Source of the DNA: an uncultured Alphaproteobacteria bacterium
GTDB taxonomy: Bacteria > Pseudomonadota > Alphaproteobacteria > Caulobacterales > Hyphomonadaceae
Length of the DNA: 41,707 nt
Assembly: GCA_903842595.1 (NCBI GenBank)
Contig: CAIMMO010000220.1
Coordinates: 1-41,707 of the forward strand
Reading direction: 5' to 3'
Part shown: in pieces, positions 26,201-36,478 of the stretch
How positions within the stretch are numbered: position 1 is the first letter of the stretch
Layout of the letters: every line of letters starts with the position of its first letter
The notes under the pieces: generated by a model
Told to the model about the DNA's origin: nothing
Database searches by the model: none
What the model saw: only the letters and a program-made list of their open reading frames with translations
Made by a program: the position numbers and the translations under genes

Positions 26201-26533
26201 CTAGTGCGCCTGGGTGGACCGTTTTCGGTAGGCGCCGTGGTCGTCGATCTCGAAAATTTCCGGGATCTGCGGATGGTTCACGGGATCGGGCGCGTCGTCC
26301 GGCAGCAGGTTCTGCTCCGAGACGTAGGCCACGTAGTAAGACGAGTCATTCTCGGCGAGGAGGTGGTAGAAAGGCTGGTTCTTGACCGGCCGGATCTCTT
26401 CCGGGATCGACTCCCACCATTCTTCCGTGTTCGCGAATTGCGGGTCCACGTCGTAGATAATTCCCCTGAACGGGAAGAGACGGTGACGCACCTGCTGGCC
26501 AATTCCGAACTTGGCCGCCTTGTTGATATCCAT
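26201..26533 (-). CDS. hspQ: heat shock protein HspQ (YccV-like)
   Basis: This encodes 110 residues from the ATG at 26533. The frame is open to 26641, but the first 36 residues are not family-like. The core FGIGQQVRHRLFPFRGIIYDVDPQF and YHLLAENDSSYYVAYVSEQNLL matches HspQ. In enterobacteria HspQ is a heat-induced, hemimethylated-DNA-binding protein that also acts as a Lon specificity enhancer. It is divergent from the ppx/gppA gene across 220 nt. The C-terminal tail is charged and short. Confidence 0.9.
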   Translation of the reverse strand: MDINKAAKFGIGQQVRHRLFPFRGIIYDVDPQFANTEEWWESIPEEIRPVKNQPFYHLLAENDSSYYVAYVSEQNLLPDDAPDPVNHPQIPEIFEIDDHGAYRKRSTQAH

Positions 26534-26753
26534 CTGTCGCGATGCCCCTGGTCTTGCTCGCGCGAAATTGCCCAGCCGGCGCAAGCGATTCTCGGTTGCG
26601 CCGCCATGCAGCGCGGAGTCCGCCCTTGCCTTCGGCGTCATTAGACGCAGGAAAACACCGCCGGCAACAGGCCATGACAGTAAACACAGGATGGCGCGTG
26701 CTATCGCCTGCGGAACGGGCTATGGCTGTCGCAACAAGATCACGGACCATTCC

Positions 26754-27863
26754 ATGGCGAAGCCCACCCGATCCCGGCGCGGAAAGCCGCCGGGCCGGTC
26801 TGGCGGCGCTGCTCAGACTTATGCGGCGCTGGACCTCGGTACGAACAATTGTCGCCTGCTGATTGCCGAGAAGTCGGCGTCTGGCGGGCTGCGTATTGTC
26901 GACTCCTATTCGCAGATCGTTGCACTTGGCGAAGGGCTGGCGGCCTCTGGTCGGCTTTCCGATCTGGCGATGAACCGCGCGATGGATGCGCTCAAGAAGT
27001 GTTCGGACAAGGTGAAGAAGCACAAGCCTGCGCAGGCCCGATTCATCGCGACGCAGGCGTGCCGCCAGGCGAGCAATGGCCGGGCGTTCGTGAGTGAAGT
27101 GCGGCGGCGCGTTGGTCTCAACATGGAGACGATCTCGCCGAAGGAAGAAGCCAAGTTCGCGCTGCTTGGCTCGCTCGATCTGGTTGATCCGGAATCAGAC
27201 TTTGCGCTGGTGATCGATATTGGCGGCGGATCCACGGAGCTGTCATGGATCGATGCGAGGTCGGCATCGGCGCGTGGCGTGAAGGGATGTGCGCTGCGTG
27301 CGCCTATCCTTGGCTGGGCGTCCTTTCCGGTGGGCGTGGTGACGCTTAGCGAAAGCTTCGCGGGCGAGGATCGCTATGCGCGCATGAAGGAGCATGTCTC
27401 GGGGCTGATGCGCGCCAATGATGCGGCGTCGCGGTTCGGGCCGCTGTTCAGGGCGGGTCGTGGTCAGGTGATCGGTAACTCTGGGACGGTAACGAGCCTC
27501 GCTGCCGTGCACATGGGCCTCGATCGCTATCTGCGGGCGGCAGTCGATGGCGCATGGCTGGATCGGATGGCGTTGCTGCAAACGATGGCGCGGCTCCGCG
27601 ACGCCACGCCTGAGCAGCGCGCGGCCGAGCCTTGCCTAGCCGGTGGGCGATCCGAGTTGATGCTGCCTGGCATCGCGATCCTGACGGCGATTTTCGACAT
27701 CTGGCCATCCGATCGCCTGCGTGTGGGCGACCGTGGTCTGCGTGAAGGCATCCTGCTGTCGATGATGCATGGCGCGAACACTGACCAGCGTAGCCGGAGC
27801 CGCCGTCGTGGCGGTCGTGCGCAAAGGGCGAAGTCGCCCTCGAATGCGGGAGCTGCGGAATGA
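26754..27863 (+). CDS. Ppx/GppA-family exopolyphosphatase
   Basis: This 369-residue enzyme of the acetate/sugar kinase-Hsc70-actin fold hydrolyses polyphosphate or (p)ppGpp. The phosphate-1 motif LDLGTNNCRLL (24-34) is in the alphaproteobacterial form, phosphate-2 is IDIGGGSTEL, and the adenosine-side motif is GNSGTVTSL. Start at 26754 was chosen because the longer frame from 26511 runs through the hspQ promoter. The C-terminal tail is Arg/Ser-rich (RSRSRRRGGR). It overlaps rlmE by 4 nt. This ppx-rlmE pairing is conserved in Alphaproteobacteria. Preference for polyP or pppGpp cannot be told. Confidence 0.92.
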   Translation: MAKPTRSRRGKPPGRSGGAAQTYAALDLGTNNCRLLIAEKSASGGLRIVDSYSQIVALGEGLAASGRLSDLAMNRAMDALKKCSDKVKKHKPAQARFIATQACRQASNGRAFVSEVRRRVGLNMETISPKEEAKFALLGSLDLVDPESDFALVIDIGGGSTELSWIDARSASARGVKGCALRAPILGWASFPVGVVTLSESFAGEDRYARMKEHVSGLMRANDAASRFGPLFRAGRGQVIGNSGTVTSLAAVHMGLDRYLRAAVDGAWLDRMALLQTMARLRDATPEQRAAEPCLAGGRSELMLPGIAILTAIFDIWPSDRLRVGDRGLREGILLSMMHGANTDQRSRSRRRGGRAQRAKSPSNAGAAE

Positions 27864-28579
27864 CCGTCGAGGAAGACGCCGAGGGCAAGCGCCGCTGGAA
27901 AGCGCCGATGGACGCGCGCACGGATTCAAGCGGGCGCTCGATGACGAAGAAGGAGAAGGTGCGCAAGAAGACGCTCTCCAAATCTTCGCGCGAATGGGTC
28001 GACCGGCAGCTGCGAGATCCTTATGTGCGCAAGGCGCAGGATGCGGGATATCGCGCGCGGGCGGCTTACAAGATCAAGGAAATCGACGAGAAGTTTCACG
28101 TGTTGAAGCGCGGCGCGCGGGTTGTCGATCTGGGATCGGCGCCGGGCGGGTGGCTGCAGGTCATGATCGAGATGGGCGCGGCACGGGTTGTAGGGATTGA
28201 CCTGTTGCCGGTGACGCCGATCGGCGAGGCGACGATCTTCATGGCAGACTTCACCGAGCCGGGGATGACGGAGAAGCTGATTGCTGCGCTGGGCGACAAG
28301 CCGACGCTGGTCCTCTCCGACATGGCGGCGAACACGGTGGGGCACAAGCAGACTGACCATGTCCGCACGGTGGGGTTGGCTGAGGCGGCGGCGCAGTTTG
28401 CGGTCGAGAACCTGGTCAAGGGCGGCACCTTCGTGGCGAAAGTTTTCCAGGGCGGTGCGCAGGGCGCGTTGCTGGAACAGTTGAAGGCGAACTTCGATGA
28501 TGTGCGGCACTGGAAGCCACCCTCGAGCCGGAGCGAGAGCCCGGAGACGTTCGTAATTGCGCGTGGTTTTCGTGGGTAA
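27860..28579 (+). CDS. rlmE: 23S rRNA 2'-O-ribose U2552 methyltransferase
   Basis: It is an FtsJ/RrmJ-family enzyme that methylates U2552 in the A-loop of 23S rRNA. At 239 residues it is longer than the E. coli protein by a charged N-terminal extension of about 30 residues, as is usual in Alphaproteobacteria. The SAM motif LGSAPGGW is at 91-98. The K-D-K-E tetrad is Lys71, Asp154 (LSDMAAN), Lys194 (VAKVFQGG) and Glu229. It is coupled to the upstream phosphatase by an ATGA overlap and converges on the HAD gene with a 35-nt gap. Confidence 0.95.
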   Translation: MTVEEDAEGKRRWKAPMDARTDSSGRSMTKKEKVRKKTLSKSSREWVDRQLRDPYVRKAQDAGYRARAAYKIKEIDEKFHVLKRGARVVDLGSAPGGWLQVMIEMGAARVVGIDLLPVTPIGEATIFMADFTEPGMTEKLIAALGDKPTLVLSDMAANTVGHKQTDHVRTVGLAEAAAQFAVENLVKGGTFVAKVFQGGAQGALLEQLKANFDDVRHWKPPSSRSESPETFVIARGFRG

Positions 28580-28614
28580 GGTGTCCTGGCGCGAGGGCGA
28601 AGCGGGGATGGTCG

Positions 28615-30887
<2,273 letters not shown>

Positions 30888-30910
30888 GCTGAAAATCGGG
30901 AGAACGCACC

Positions 30911-31306
30911 TTGAGTATTGAGCTGACGGTCCTTGCATGGACGCTGGTGCTGGCATTTGTGCAGATCCTGTTGTTCGACTTTGCCCGGACGGGTCAGTAC
31001 GGGCTCAAGTGGAACATGAGCGCGCGCGACGGGGCGACGCCGCCGCTGTCGCCGGTCGCCGAGCGGCTGAAGCGCGCGCAGGACAACCTGTTCGAGACCT
31101 TGCCCATCTTCATAGCTGCCGTACTGATCGCGCATGTGGCGGGACGCGAAAGCGCACAGACAGCGCTTGGCGCGCAAATCTTTCTGGCAGGTCGCATCGT
31201 TTATGTGCCGCTTTATGCATTCGGCGTACCCGTGCTGCGATCGGTGGTGTGGGTCGTCAGCATTGCCGGGCTCGGCATGATTGTGACGCCCTTGCTCACC
31301 GGGTGA
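30911..31306 (+). CDS. MAPEG-family membrane protein
   Basis: This 131-residue protein has four hydrophobic segments. The MAPEG pattern shows as RLKRAQDNLFETLPIFIAA (helix 2) and AQIFLAGRIVYVPLYAFGVP. Bacterial MAPEG members resemble microsomal glutathione transferases, but activity is unknown. The start is TTG at 30911 with GGGAGA upstream. It is 23 nt after guaB and may be transcribed with it. Confidence 0.9.
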   Translation: MSIELTVLAWTLVLAFVQILLFDFARTGQYGLKWNMSARDGATPPLSPVAERLKRAQDNLFETLPIFIAAVLIAHVAGRESAQTALGAQIFLAGRIVYVPLYAFGVPVLRSVVWVVSIAGLGMIVTPLLTG

Positions 31307-31330
31307 TCTTCGGCGGGCGCAAAGAACTGG

Positions 31331-31374
31331 CCGGCCTGCAAGGTTACGCAAAAGCCCATTGTCAGTCAGGCCGG
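31331..31374 (+). terminator. 8-bp inverted repeat after the MAPEG gene
   Basis: CCGGCCTG (31331-31338) and CAGGCCGG (31367-31374) are exact inverted copies with a 28-nt loop, between the MAPEG and TIR genes. It could end the guaB transcript or be a leader structure for the TIR gene. There is no T-tract. Confidence 0.3.
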
Positions 31375-31413
31375 TTCAGCCTCGGCTGAGGGGTAGGGGC
31401 CCGTAACGCGTCC

Positions 31414-32352
31414 ATGTTCGTTTTCATTGCCCATGCCGATGCTGACGAGGCGGCGGCTGGCCACCTGAAGGCTTTCCTGAAGAAGCAGGGGCTGGTCGCG
31501 GATACGGAGACCGGCGCGCAAGGATTTCGGCATCGGCAGGACAGCGATGTTGTGGTCGCGCTGTGGTTGCAGAAAAGCGTGTTTGGCACGCATCGCATGA
31601 TGATGGAAAAACTGATGCTGGACGCATGGGCCGACGGGCGGCTTGTGCTGGTCAAGCTCGATCACGCCATTCTGCCGTTCGCAACGCTCGACCTTACGGC
31701 AACAGATGCGAGCTTCGAAAGCGGGCGGACGCTCGGTCTCTGGCCCCACGTGGCGTGCGCGGGGAAGGAGGCGATGAACGCGGCGCTGGTCGCGCGAAGC
31801 GAGGCGTTCTGGAAGTCTCCGCAGCCGCCATAAGAACGCGCGCGGGAAGGAACCAAGTTCGGCGTTCGGAAGGCGAAGAAGGCCGCCCGGTCTGCGGCTG
31901 AGGCGGCGAGCGAGCAGGTGCTTACCCCTGCCGCCCCCGGCGCAGCCACCTCGCCCGCCGCGGCCGTGCTCTTCATCTCGTTCGCCCGCGCGGACAGTGC
32001 ATCCGTCAAGCGGGTCGTGCAGGTGGTGAAGGGCGCGGGCCGTGAGGTCAGGATCGACAAGGGCGGGATTGCGCCCGGTGAGAACTGGGCGGGCGAGATC
32101 GTGCGCGGCATCAAGGGGGCGACCGGCGTCATGGTCATATGCAGCCCAAACGCGGTCGAGAGCGATCACATCAAGCGGGAGGTCTACCTGGCCGGCAGTT
32201 ACAAGAAGCCGATGCTGCGGGTGTTCATCGCGGAAGCGCAGTCGCCTGAAGATTTCGAGTATTTCTTCGCTGGCGTAAAGTGGCTGGAGCTGTTCAAGCT
32301 CGCCGAGGCAGACCGGCCTGCGGCGATCGTGAAGGCGCTGCTGGTGGTGTAG
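31414..32352 (+). pseudogene. tandem-TIR protein gene split by one in-frame TAA
   Basis: Two TIR-like domains lie in the same reading frame, separated by a single TAA at 31831-31833. The upstream half (139 residues) begins FVFIAHADADE and has HRMMMEKLMLDAW at the helix that carries the catalytic Glu in TIR NADases. The downstream half (VLFISFARADS, WIDKGG-like RIDKGGIAPGENW, HIKREVYLA) is a clearer TIR. Between them the frame stays open as a basic, Ala/Lys-rich linker (FGVRKAKKAARSAAEAA) directly after the stop. The parts fit one 312-residue protein with one nonsense change. A GTG at 31918 could restart the second half, but its ribosome site is weak. Also possible are stop-codon readthrough, two coupled proteins or a sequencing error. 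TIR proteins in bacteria act in NAD+ cleavage or signalling. Confidence 0.75.
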
Positions 32353-32393
32353 GCGGGGGAGACAGGACGGCCGTCCGGAGTTAAGACGGCGCC

Positions 32394-32726
32394 ATGAAAG
32401 ACACCCTGTTCATCCTCGCCGCGCCTTTTCAGGATGGCGGCTTCGAGTGGTACTGCAATGACTGCGCGACCCTTGAGGGCGCCCTGCTGGTCAATCCGCA
32501 CTGGGACGAGAAGATCGAGGTGCGGCGGATCGGCTTCCCGCGACCGCGAAAGGAGATTGTCGATCTGGTGGGGCCGGACTGGCAGGGGTGTCCCATGTTG
32601 GTGATGGCGAAGGAGCGCGCGCCCGGGGACGCAATCATCGTGGGGGAGCTTGCGATCCTGCAGGATGTGCGGGCGATCGGCCGGGCGCTGACCAGCAGGC
32701 ATGGCGGCGTGGGACCACATCCTTGA
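32394..32726 (+). CDS. DUF3088 domain-containing protein
   Basis: This 110-residue protein is a full-length match to DUF3088: DTLFILAAPFQDGG at the start, WYCNDCATLEGALLVNP with a CxxC pair, RRIGFPRPR and LQDVRAIGRALTSRHGGVGPHP at the end. The CxxC near a thioredoxin-like fold suggests redox chemistry, but nothing is shown for the family. Its TGA overlaps the TTG start of the next gene. Confidence 0.87.
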   Translation: MKDTLFILAAPFQDGGFEWYCNDCATLEGALLVNPHWDEKIEVRRIGFPRPRKEIVDLVGPDWQGCPMLVMAKERAPGDAIIVGELAILQDVRAIGRALTSRHGGVGPHP

Positions 32727-34030
32727 GAGACGGCGGGAAGATCCAGGCGGCGATAGAGGTGCTGCGCGATGTGCTGGAGAGGCGCACGCCGGTGAAGGAG
32801 GCCGTGCGCGACTGGGGGAAGAAGTCGCGGTTTGCGGGCGCGCGGGACAGGGCGTGGATTTCGGGGCTGGTGGTTGATGCGCTGCGCCGCAAGAATTCGA
32901 TCGAGCATGCGATGGAGGCGACAGGCGCCCGTGTGCTGGCGCTGGGTGCGCTGAAACATGCGTGGGGATGGGATGTCCGCAAGATCGAGGAGGCGCTTAA
33001 GGACGATCATGCGCCGCCGCCGCTGCAGGGCAGGGAACGCGAAAACTTGCTGATGGCGCCGAACCCGGCTGCGCCGCCGCATGTGCAGGGTGATTACCCT
33101 GAATGGCTGTCGCCGCATCTGGCGCGGGCGTTCGGGCCGGATGCGGTGGTCGAGGGTATGGCCATGGCGGCGCGTGCGCCGGTCGACCTGCGGGTTAACA
33201 CGCTGAAGTCCGATGCGGAGAAGGCGGGGCGCGCGCTTGAGGGCGTGAAGGCGAAGCAGATGCCGGAGCTGAAGAATGGCTTCCGGATTCCGACGGCGGA
33301 TTCGATAGAGCGCGGCGAGAGTGTCGAGGCGATCCCGGCTTATTCGAAGGGCTGGGTCGAGGTGCAGGACATGGGCAGCCAGATCGCGGCGGCAGTCTCG
33401 TGTGCGGCGCCGGGCGAGCAGGTGCTGGATTATTGTGCGGGCGGGGGCGGCAAGACGATCGCCATGGCCGCCATGATGCAGAACAAGGGACAGATCTTCA
33501 GCCACGATATCGACGGTAAGCGCCTCTCAGCATTGATCCCGCGGATTGAGCGGGCGGGCATCCGCAATGTGCAGCTCAGGCATCCCAAGGAGAATGCATC
33601 GCTGGACGATCTTGACCTGAAGATGGACCTCGTGATGATCGATGCTCCGTGCACGGGCGTGGGCACGTGGCGACGCAAGCCTGATGCGAAGTGGCGGGTG
33701 CAGCCGAACGCACTGGCAAAACGAATTCAGGATCAGGCGATCATCCTGCGCACGGCGTGCAACTATGTGAAGCCGGGCGGGCGGCTGGTCTATGTGACGT
33801 GCTCCTTCCTTATGGAGGAGAACGAGGACCAGGTGACGAGCTTTCTTGCTGATCGGCCCGATTTTATCCCGGATGATGCTGCGGATGCAGCTGTGCGGTC
33901 GGGGCAGCTGACAGAGGCTGGGGCGAAGCTGGTGCGGAAGTGCCGGCGGCCCGACGGCTCGGTTCGCCTGACGCCGCGCACGGCGGGGACGGACGGCTTC
34001 TACATGGCCGTTATGCGGAGGGCAGGGTGA
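32723..34030 (+). CDS. RsmB/NOL1-NOP2-family rRNA cytosine-C5 methyltransferase
   Basis: This RNA m5C methyltransferase of the RsmB type has an N-terminal NusB-like helical region (1-110), then the SAM-binding domain with DYCAGGGGKTIAMAA. The two active-site cysteines are Cys310 (DAPCTGVG) and Cys360 (VTCSF), spaced 50 apart as in RsmB. The frame has no ATG near the expected start. I propose TTG at 32723, overlapping the DUF3088 stop (TTGA), which gives 435 residues. The target may be C967 of 16S rRNA, or another site. Confidence 0.9.
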   Translation: MRDGGKIQAAIEVLRDVLERRTPVKEAVRDWGKKSRFAGARDRAWISGLVVDALRRKNSIEHAMEATGARVLALGALKHAWGWDVRKIEEALKDDHAPPPLQGRERENLLMAPNPAAPPHVQGDYPEWLSPHLARAFGPDAVVEGMAMAARAPVDLRVNTLKSDAEKAGRALEGVKAKQMPELKNGFRIPTADSIERGESVEAIPAYSKGWVEVQDMGSQIAAAVSCAAPGEQVLDYCAGGGGKTIAMAAMMQNKGQIFSHDIDGKRLSALIPRIERAGIRNVQLRHPKENASLDDLDLKMDLVMIDAPCTGVGTWRRKPDAKWRVQPNALAKRIQDQAIILRTACNYVKPGGRLVYVTCSFLMEENEDQVTSFLADRPDFIPDDAADAAVRSGQLTEAGAKLVRKCRRPDGSVRLTPRTAGTDGFYMAVMRRAG

Positions 34031-34500
34031 GCGATCTGGCGGAGATGATGACGCTGCGCCCAAGTCGCACGCGGTGGCTGGCGCTTCTGGTGGTGGCGGT
34101 GACACTTTCATCGGCCGCAATGTGGGCGATGGAGGATTTCTTTCCGGCGATGCGCTGGGTGGTCGGCATCTTCTTCGGCGTGGCGGCGATTATCGCGCTG
34201 CTGAACGTGATCGGCATTGCGTCGCGGCTCGATCTGGGCCGTGACGCGTTCACGTGCGTGACGCTGTTCCGAAGCTTCACACGGAAGTGGAAGGATTGTT
34301 CGACCTTCGACCCTGTACGGGTCGGGGTGAACAAGTTCGTCGGATTCAGCTCGGCGGAAGATGACGCGGCAAAGCCCAAGCTGGCGGCAGCCAACAAGCA
34401 CATGATCGGGCATAGTGGCATGCTGCCTGATACGTACGGGCTCTCGGCCGATGAGCTTGCGTCTCTGATGAACCGGTTCCGCGCGCGGGCGATGGGGTGA
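34027..34500 (+). CDS. small membrane protein of unknown function
   Basis: This 157-residue protein starts at GTG 34027 within the stop of the previous gene (GTGA), with GGAGGGCAG upstream. Two hydrophobic segments (about 20-38 and 46-64) are followed by a cytoplasmic part of about 90 residues with a beta-like region and a closing DTYGLSADELASLMNRFRARA. The layout resembles small PH-like membrane proteins, but I cannot name the family. It is probably co-transcribed with the methyltransferase gene. Confidence 0.75.
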   Translation: MSDLAEMMTLRPSRTRWLALLVVAVTLSSAAMWAMEDFFPAMRWVVGIFFGVAAIIALLNVIGIASRLDLGRDAFTCVTLFRSFTRKWKDCSTFDPVRVGVNKFVGFSSAEDDAAKPKLAAANKHMIGHSGMLPDTYGLSADELASLMNRFRARAMG

Positions 34501-34503
34501 GCG

Positions 34504-34534
34504 CCTGTCTTCCAGCGGAAGGTAACGCGACAGG
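34504..34534 (+). promoter_or_regulatory. nested inverted repeats upstream of guaA
   Basis: CCTGTC (34504-34509) and GACAGG (34529-34534) are inverted copies enclosing a second hairpin, CTTCC-AGC-GGAAG. The structure lies 35 nt before the guaA start. It may be a terminator for the upstream operon or a guaA leader element. It does not match a purine riboswitch consensus that I know. Confidence 0.35.
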
Positions 34535-34569
34535 ATTGACGCCCGGCCTGAACCCCTTCTATTTCCGCC

Positions 34570-36162
34570 ATGGCGATCAACACACCCACCCCTCACAGCT
34601 ATGATTCCAACGGTCACGAACGTGCGCTGATCATCGATTTCGGCAGCCAGGTGACGCAGCTGATCGCGCGGCGGCTGCGGGAGACGGGGATCTACTGCGA
34701 GGTTCACCCCTACAATCGGGCCGAGGCGGTGATCAGGGCCGGGTTTAATCCCAAGGCGGTGATCTTTTCCGGTGGGCCCGACAGCGTGACGCGCGAAAAG
34801 TCGCCGCGGGCGCCGCAGATTGCATTCGAGCTGGGCGTGCCGATCCTGGCCATCTGCTACGGTCAGCAGACGATGGCTGTTCAGCAGGGAGGCATTGTGG
34901 AAGGCGGGCACGCGGCAGAGTTCGGACGCGCGGACGTGGAGATCCAGGAAGACTCGCCACTGTTCGACGGGTTCTGGGAAGTCGGCAAGCGCTATCCGGT
35001 TTGGATGAGCCATGGCGACCGCGTGACGAAGCTGCCGGAGGGCTTCAAGGTTGTAGGCACTTCGGAGAACGCACCGTTTGCGATCGCGGTGGATGAGGCG
35101 AGGCGCTACTACACGACGATGTTCCACCCGGAAGTGGTGCACACGCCGGACGGAGCGAAGCTCCTCTCGAACTTCGTGAAGAAGATCGCCGGCATGAAGG
35201 GCGACTGGAGCATGGCGGCGTTGCGCGCCGAACAGGTCGCTAAGATCAAGGCGCAAGTCGGCAAGGGGCGCGTGATTTGCGGGCTTTCAGGCGGGGTCGA
35301 TTCATCGGTGGCGGCCGTGCTGGTCCACGAGGCGATCGGCGACCAGCTGACATGCGTGTTTGTCGATACCGGGCTGATGCGTGCGAACGAAGCCGATGAG
35401 GTCGTGAAGCTGTTCCGCGGACACTACAACATTCCGCTGGTGCACGTGGATGCAGGCGAGACCTTTCTTGGCGGGCTCGCAGGCATGACAGACCCGGAAG
35501 CCAAGCGGAAGTTCATCGGCAAGACGTTCATAGACATATTCGAGGCGCAAGCGAAGAAGGTGGAGGGAGCGCAGTTCCTGGCGCAGGGCACGCTTTATCC
35601 TGACGTGATCGAGAGCGTGTCGTTCGATGGCGGGCCGTCTGTGACGATCAAGTCGCACCACAATGTTGGCGGGCTACCCGAGAAGATGAACCTTAAGCTG
35701 GTGGAACCGTTGCGAGAGCTGTTCAAGGACGAGGTGCGCGCGCTGGGGCGGGAGCTAGGCATGCCGGAGACGCTGGTGGGGCGACATCCGTTCCCAGGGC
35801 CGGGGTTGGCGATCCGCATTCCCGGCGAGATCACGCCGGAGCGTGTGGCGATCCTGCAGAAGGCAGATGCAATCTATCTCGACGAGATCCGCAAGGCCGG
35901 GCTGTACGACAAGATCTGGCAGGCATTCGCCGTGCTTCTTCCCGTACGTTCAGTGGGCGTGATGGGGGATGCGCGCACGTATGAGAGCGTGCTGGCGCTG
36001 CGGGCGGTGACATCGACCGACGGGATGACGGCGGACTTCTATCCGTTCGACATGAGCTTCCTCGGCCGGTGCGCGACGCGCATCATCAACGAGGTGAAGG
36101 GCGTCTCTCGCGTGGTGTACGACGTCACGAGCAAGCCGCCGGGAACGATTGAGTGGGAATGA
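34570..36162 (+). CDS. guaA: GMP synthase (glutamine-hydrolysing)
   Basis: It aminates XMP to GMP using glutamine and ATP, the step after guaB. The 530-residue product has a class I glutamine amidotransferase domain with nucleophile Cys96 (AICYGQQ), His186 and Glu188 (FHPEVV). The ATP pyrophosphatase P-loop SGGVDSS is at 240-246. A C-terminal dimerisation domain ends in PPGTIEWE. Length and all catalytic residues are normal. The extreme 3' end is a known integration site for genomic islands in Proteobacteria, and an integrase gene follows 316 nt downstream. Confidence 0.97.
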   Translation: MAINTPTPHSYDSNGHERALIIDFGSQVTQLIARRLRETGIYCEVHPYNRAEAVIRAGFNPKAVIFSGGPDSVTREKSPRAPQIAFELGVPILAICYGQQTMAVQQGGIVEGGHAAEFGRADVEIQEDSPLFDGFWEVGKRYPVWMSHGDRVTKLPEGFKVVGTSENAPFAIAVDEARRYYTTMFHPEVVHTPDGAKLLSNFVKKIAGMKGDWSMAALRAEQVAKIKAQVGKGRVICGLSGGVDSSVAAVLVHEAIGDQLTCVFVDTGLMRANEADEVVKLFRGHYNIPLVHVDAGETFLGGLAGMTDPEAKRKFIGKTFIDIFEAQAKKVEGAQFLAQGTLYPDVIESVSFDGGPSVTIKSHHNVGGLPEKMNLKLVEPLRELFKDEVRALGRELGMPETLVGRHPFPGPGLAIRIPGEITPERVAILQKADAIYLDEIRKAGLYDKIWQAFAVLLPVRSVGVMGDARTYESVLALRAVTSTDGMTADFYPFDMSFLGRCATRIINEVKGVSRVVYDVTSKPPGTIEWE

Positions 36163-36220
36163 TTCAGAGCTCTTCCCGGTAGTTCGCCGCTCAGTCGGTG
36201 ATCCAGCCTAGGGCTCTGAA
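36163..36220. repeat. 8-bp inverted repeat just after guaA (possible att-region or terminator)
   Basis: TTCAGAGC (36163-36170) begins at the first base after the guaA stop codon, and its exact inverse GCTCTGAA is at 36213-36220. The 42-nt spacer is long for a terminator. The position next to the 3' end of guaA fits the arm or core of an attachment region used by the adjacent integrase. Both uses are inferred. Confidence 0.35.
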
Positions 36221-36478
36221 ACTCCAGCAGAAATCCAATCGACATCTATCGCAACCGTTCGCCGAGCAGCGTGACGACCTGGCGGTATGCGCGACGGCGT
36301 GGTGGCATCGGCGCAAGCCGAATGAGCCCGCACCGTCACGACCCTTTCCCGCCATTTCCGCACGTTCAGATCGAAATACACTGTGAAATCAAGCGGATAG
36401 GTGAGTTTTGACGGTATTTTGGCTGACGGTCTTTCAGCCCCGTTTTTCTGCCTCGCCGCATCCAAAAAGGAGCGGAAA
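36221..36478. other. gap between guaA and the integrase
   Basis: With the repeat above, this completes a 316-nt gap. No gene is supported. Composition drops in GC toward 36380-36480 (ATTTTGG, TTTTTC), which fits the integrase promoter. An AAAGGAG ribosome site lies before 36479. The frame of the integrase is open from 36401, but that part has no start signal. Confidence 0.5.

Noticed and set aside
32429..33505. 358-codon minus-strand frame over DUF3088 and the RsmB-like gene
   Set aside because: Both plus-strand genes have clear motifs; this is a shadow.
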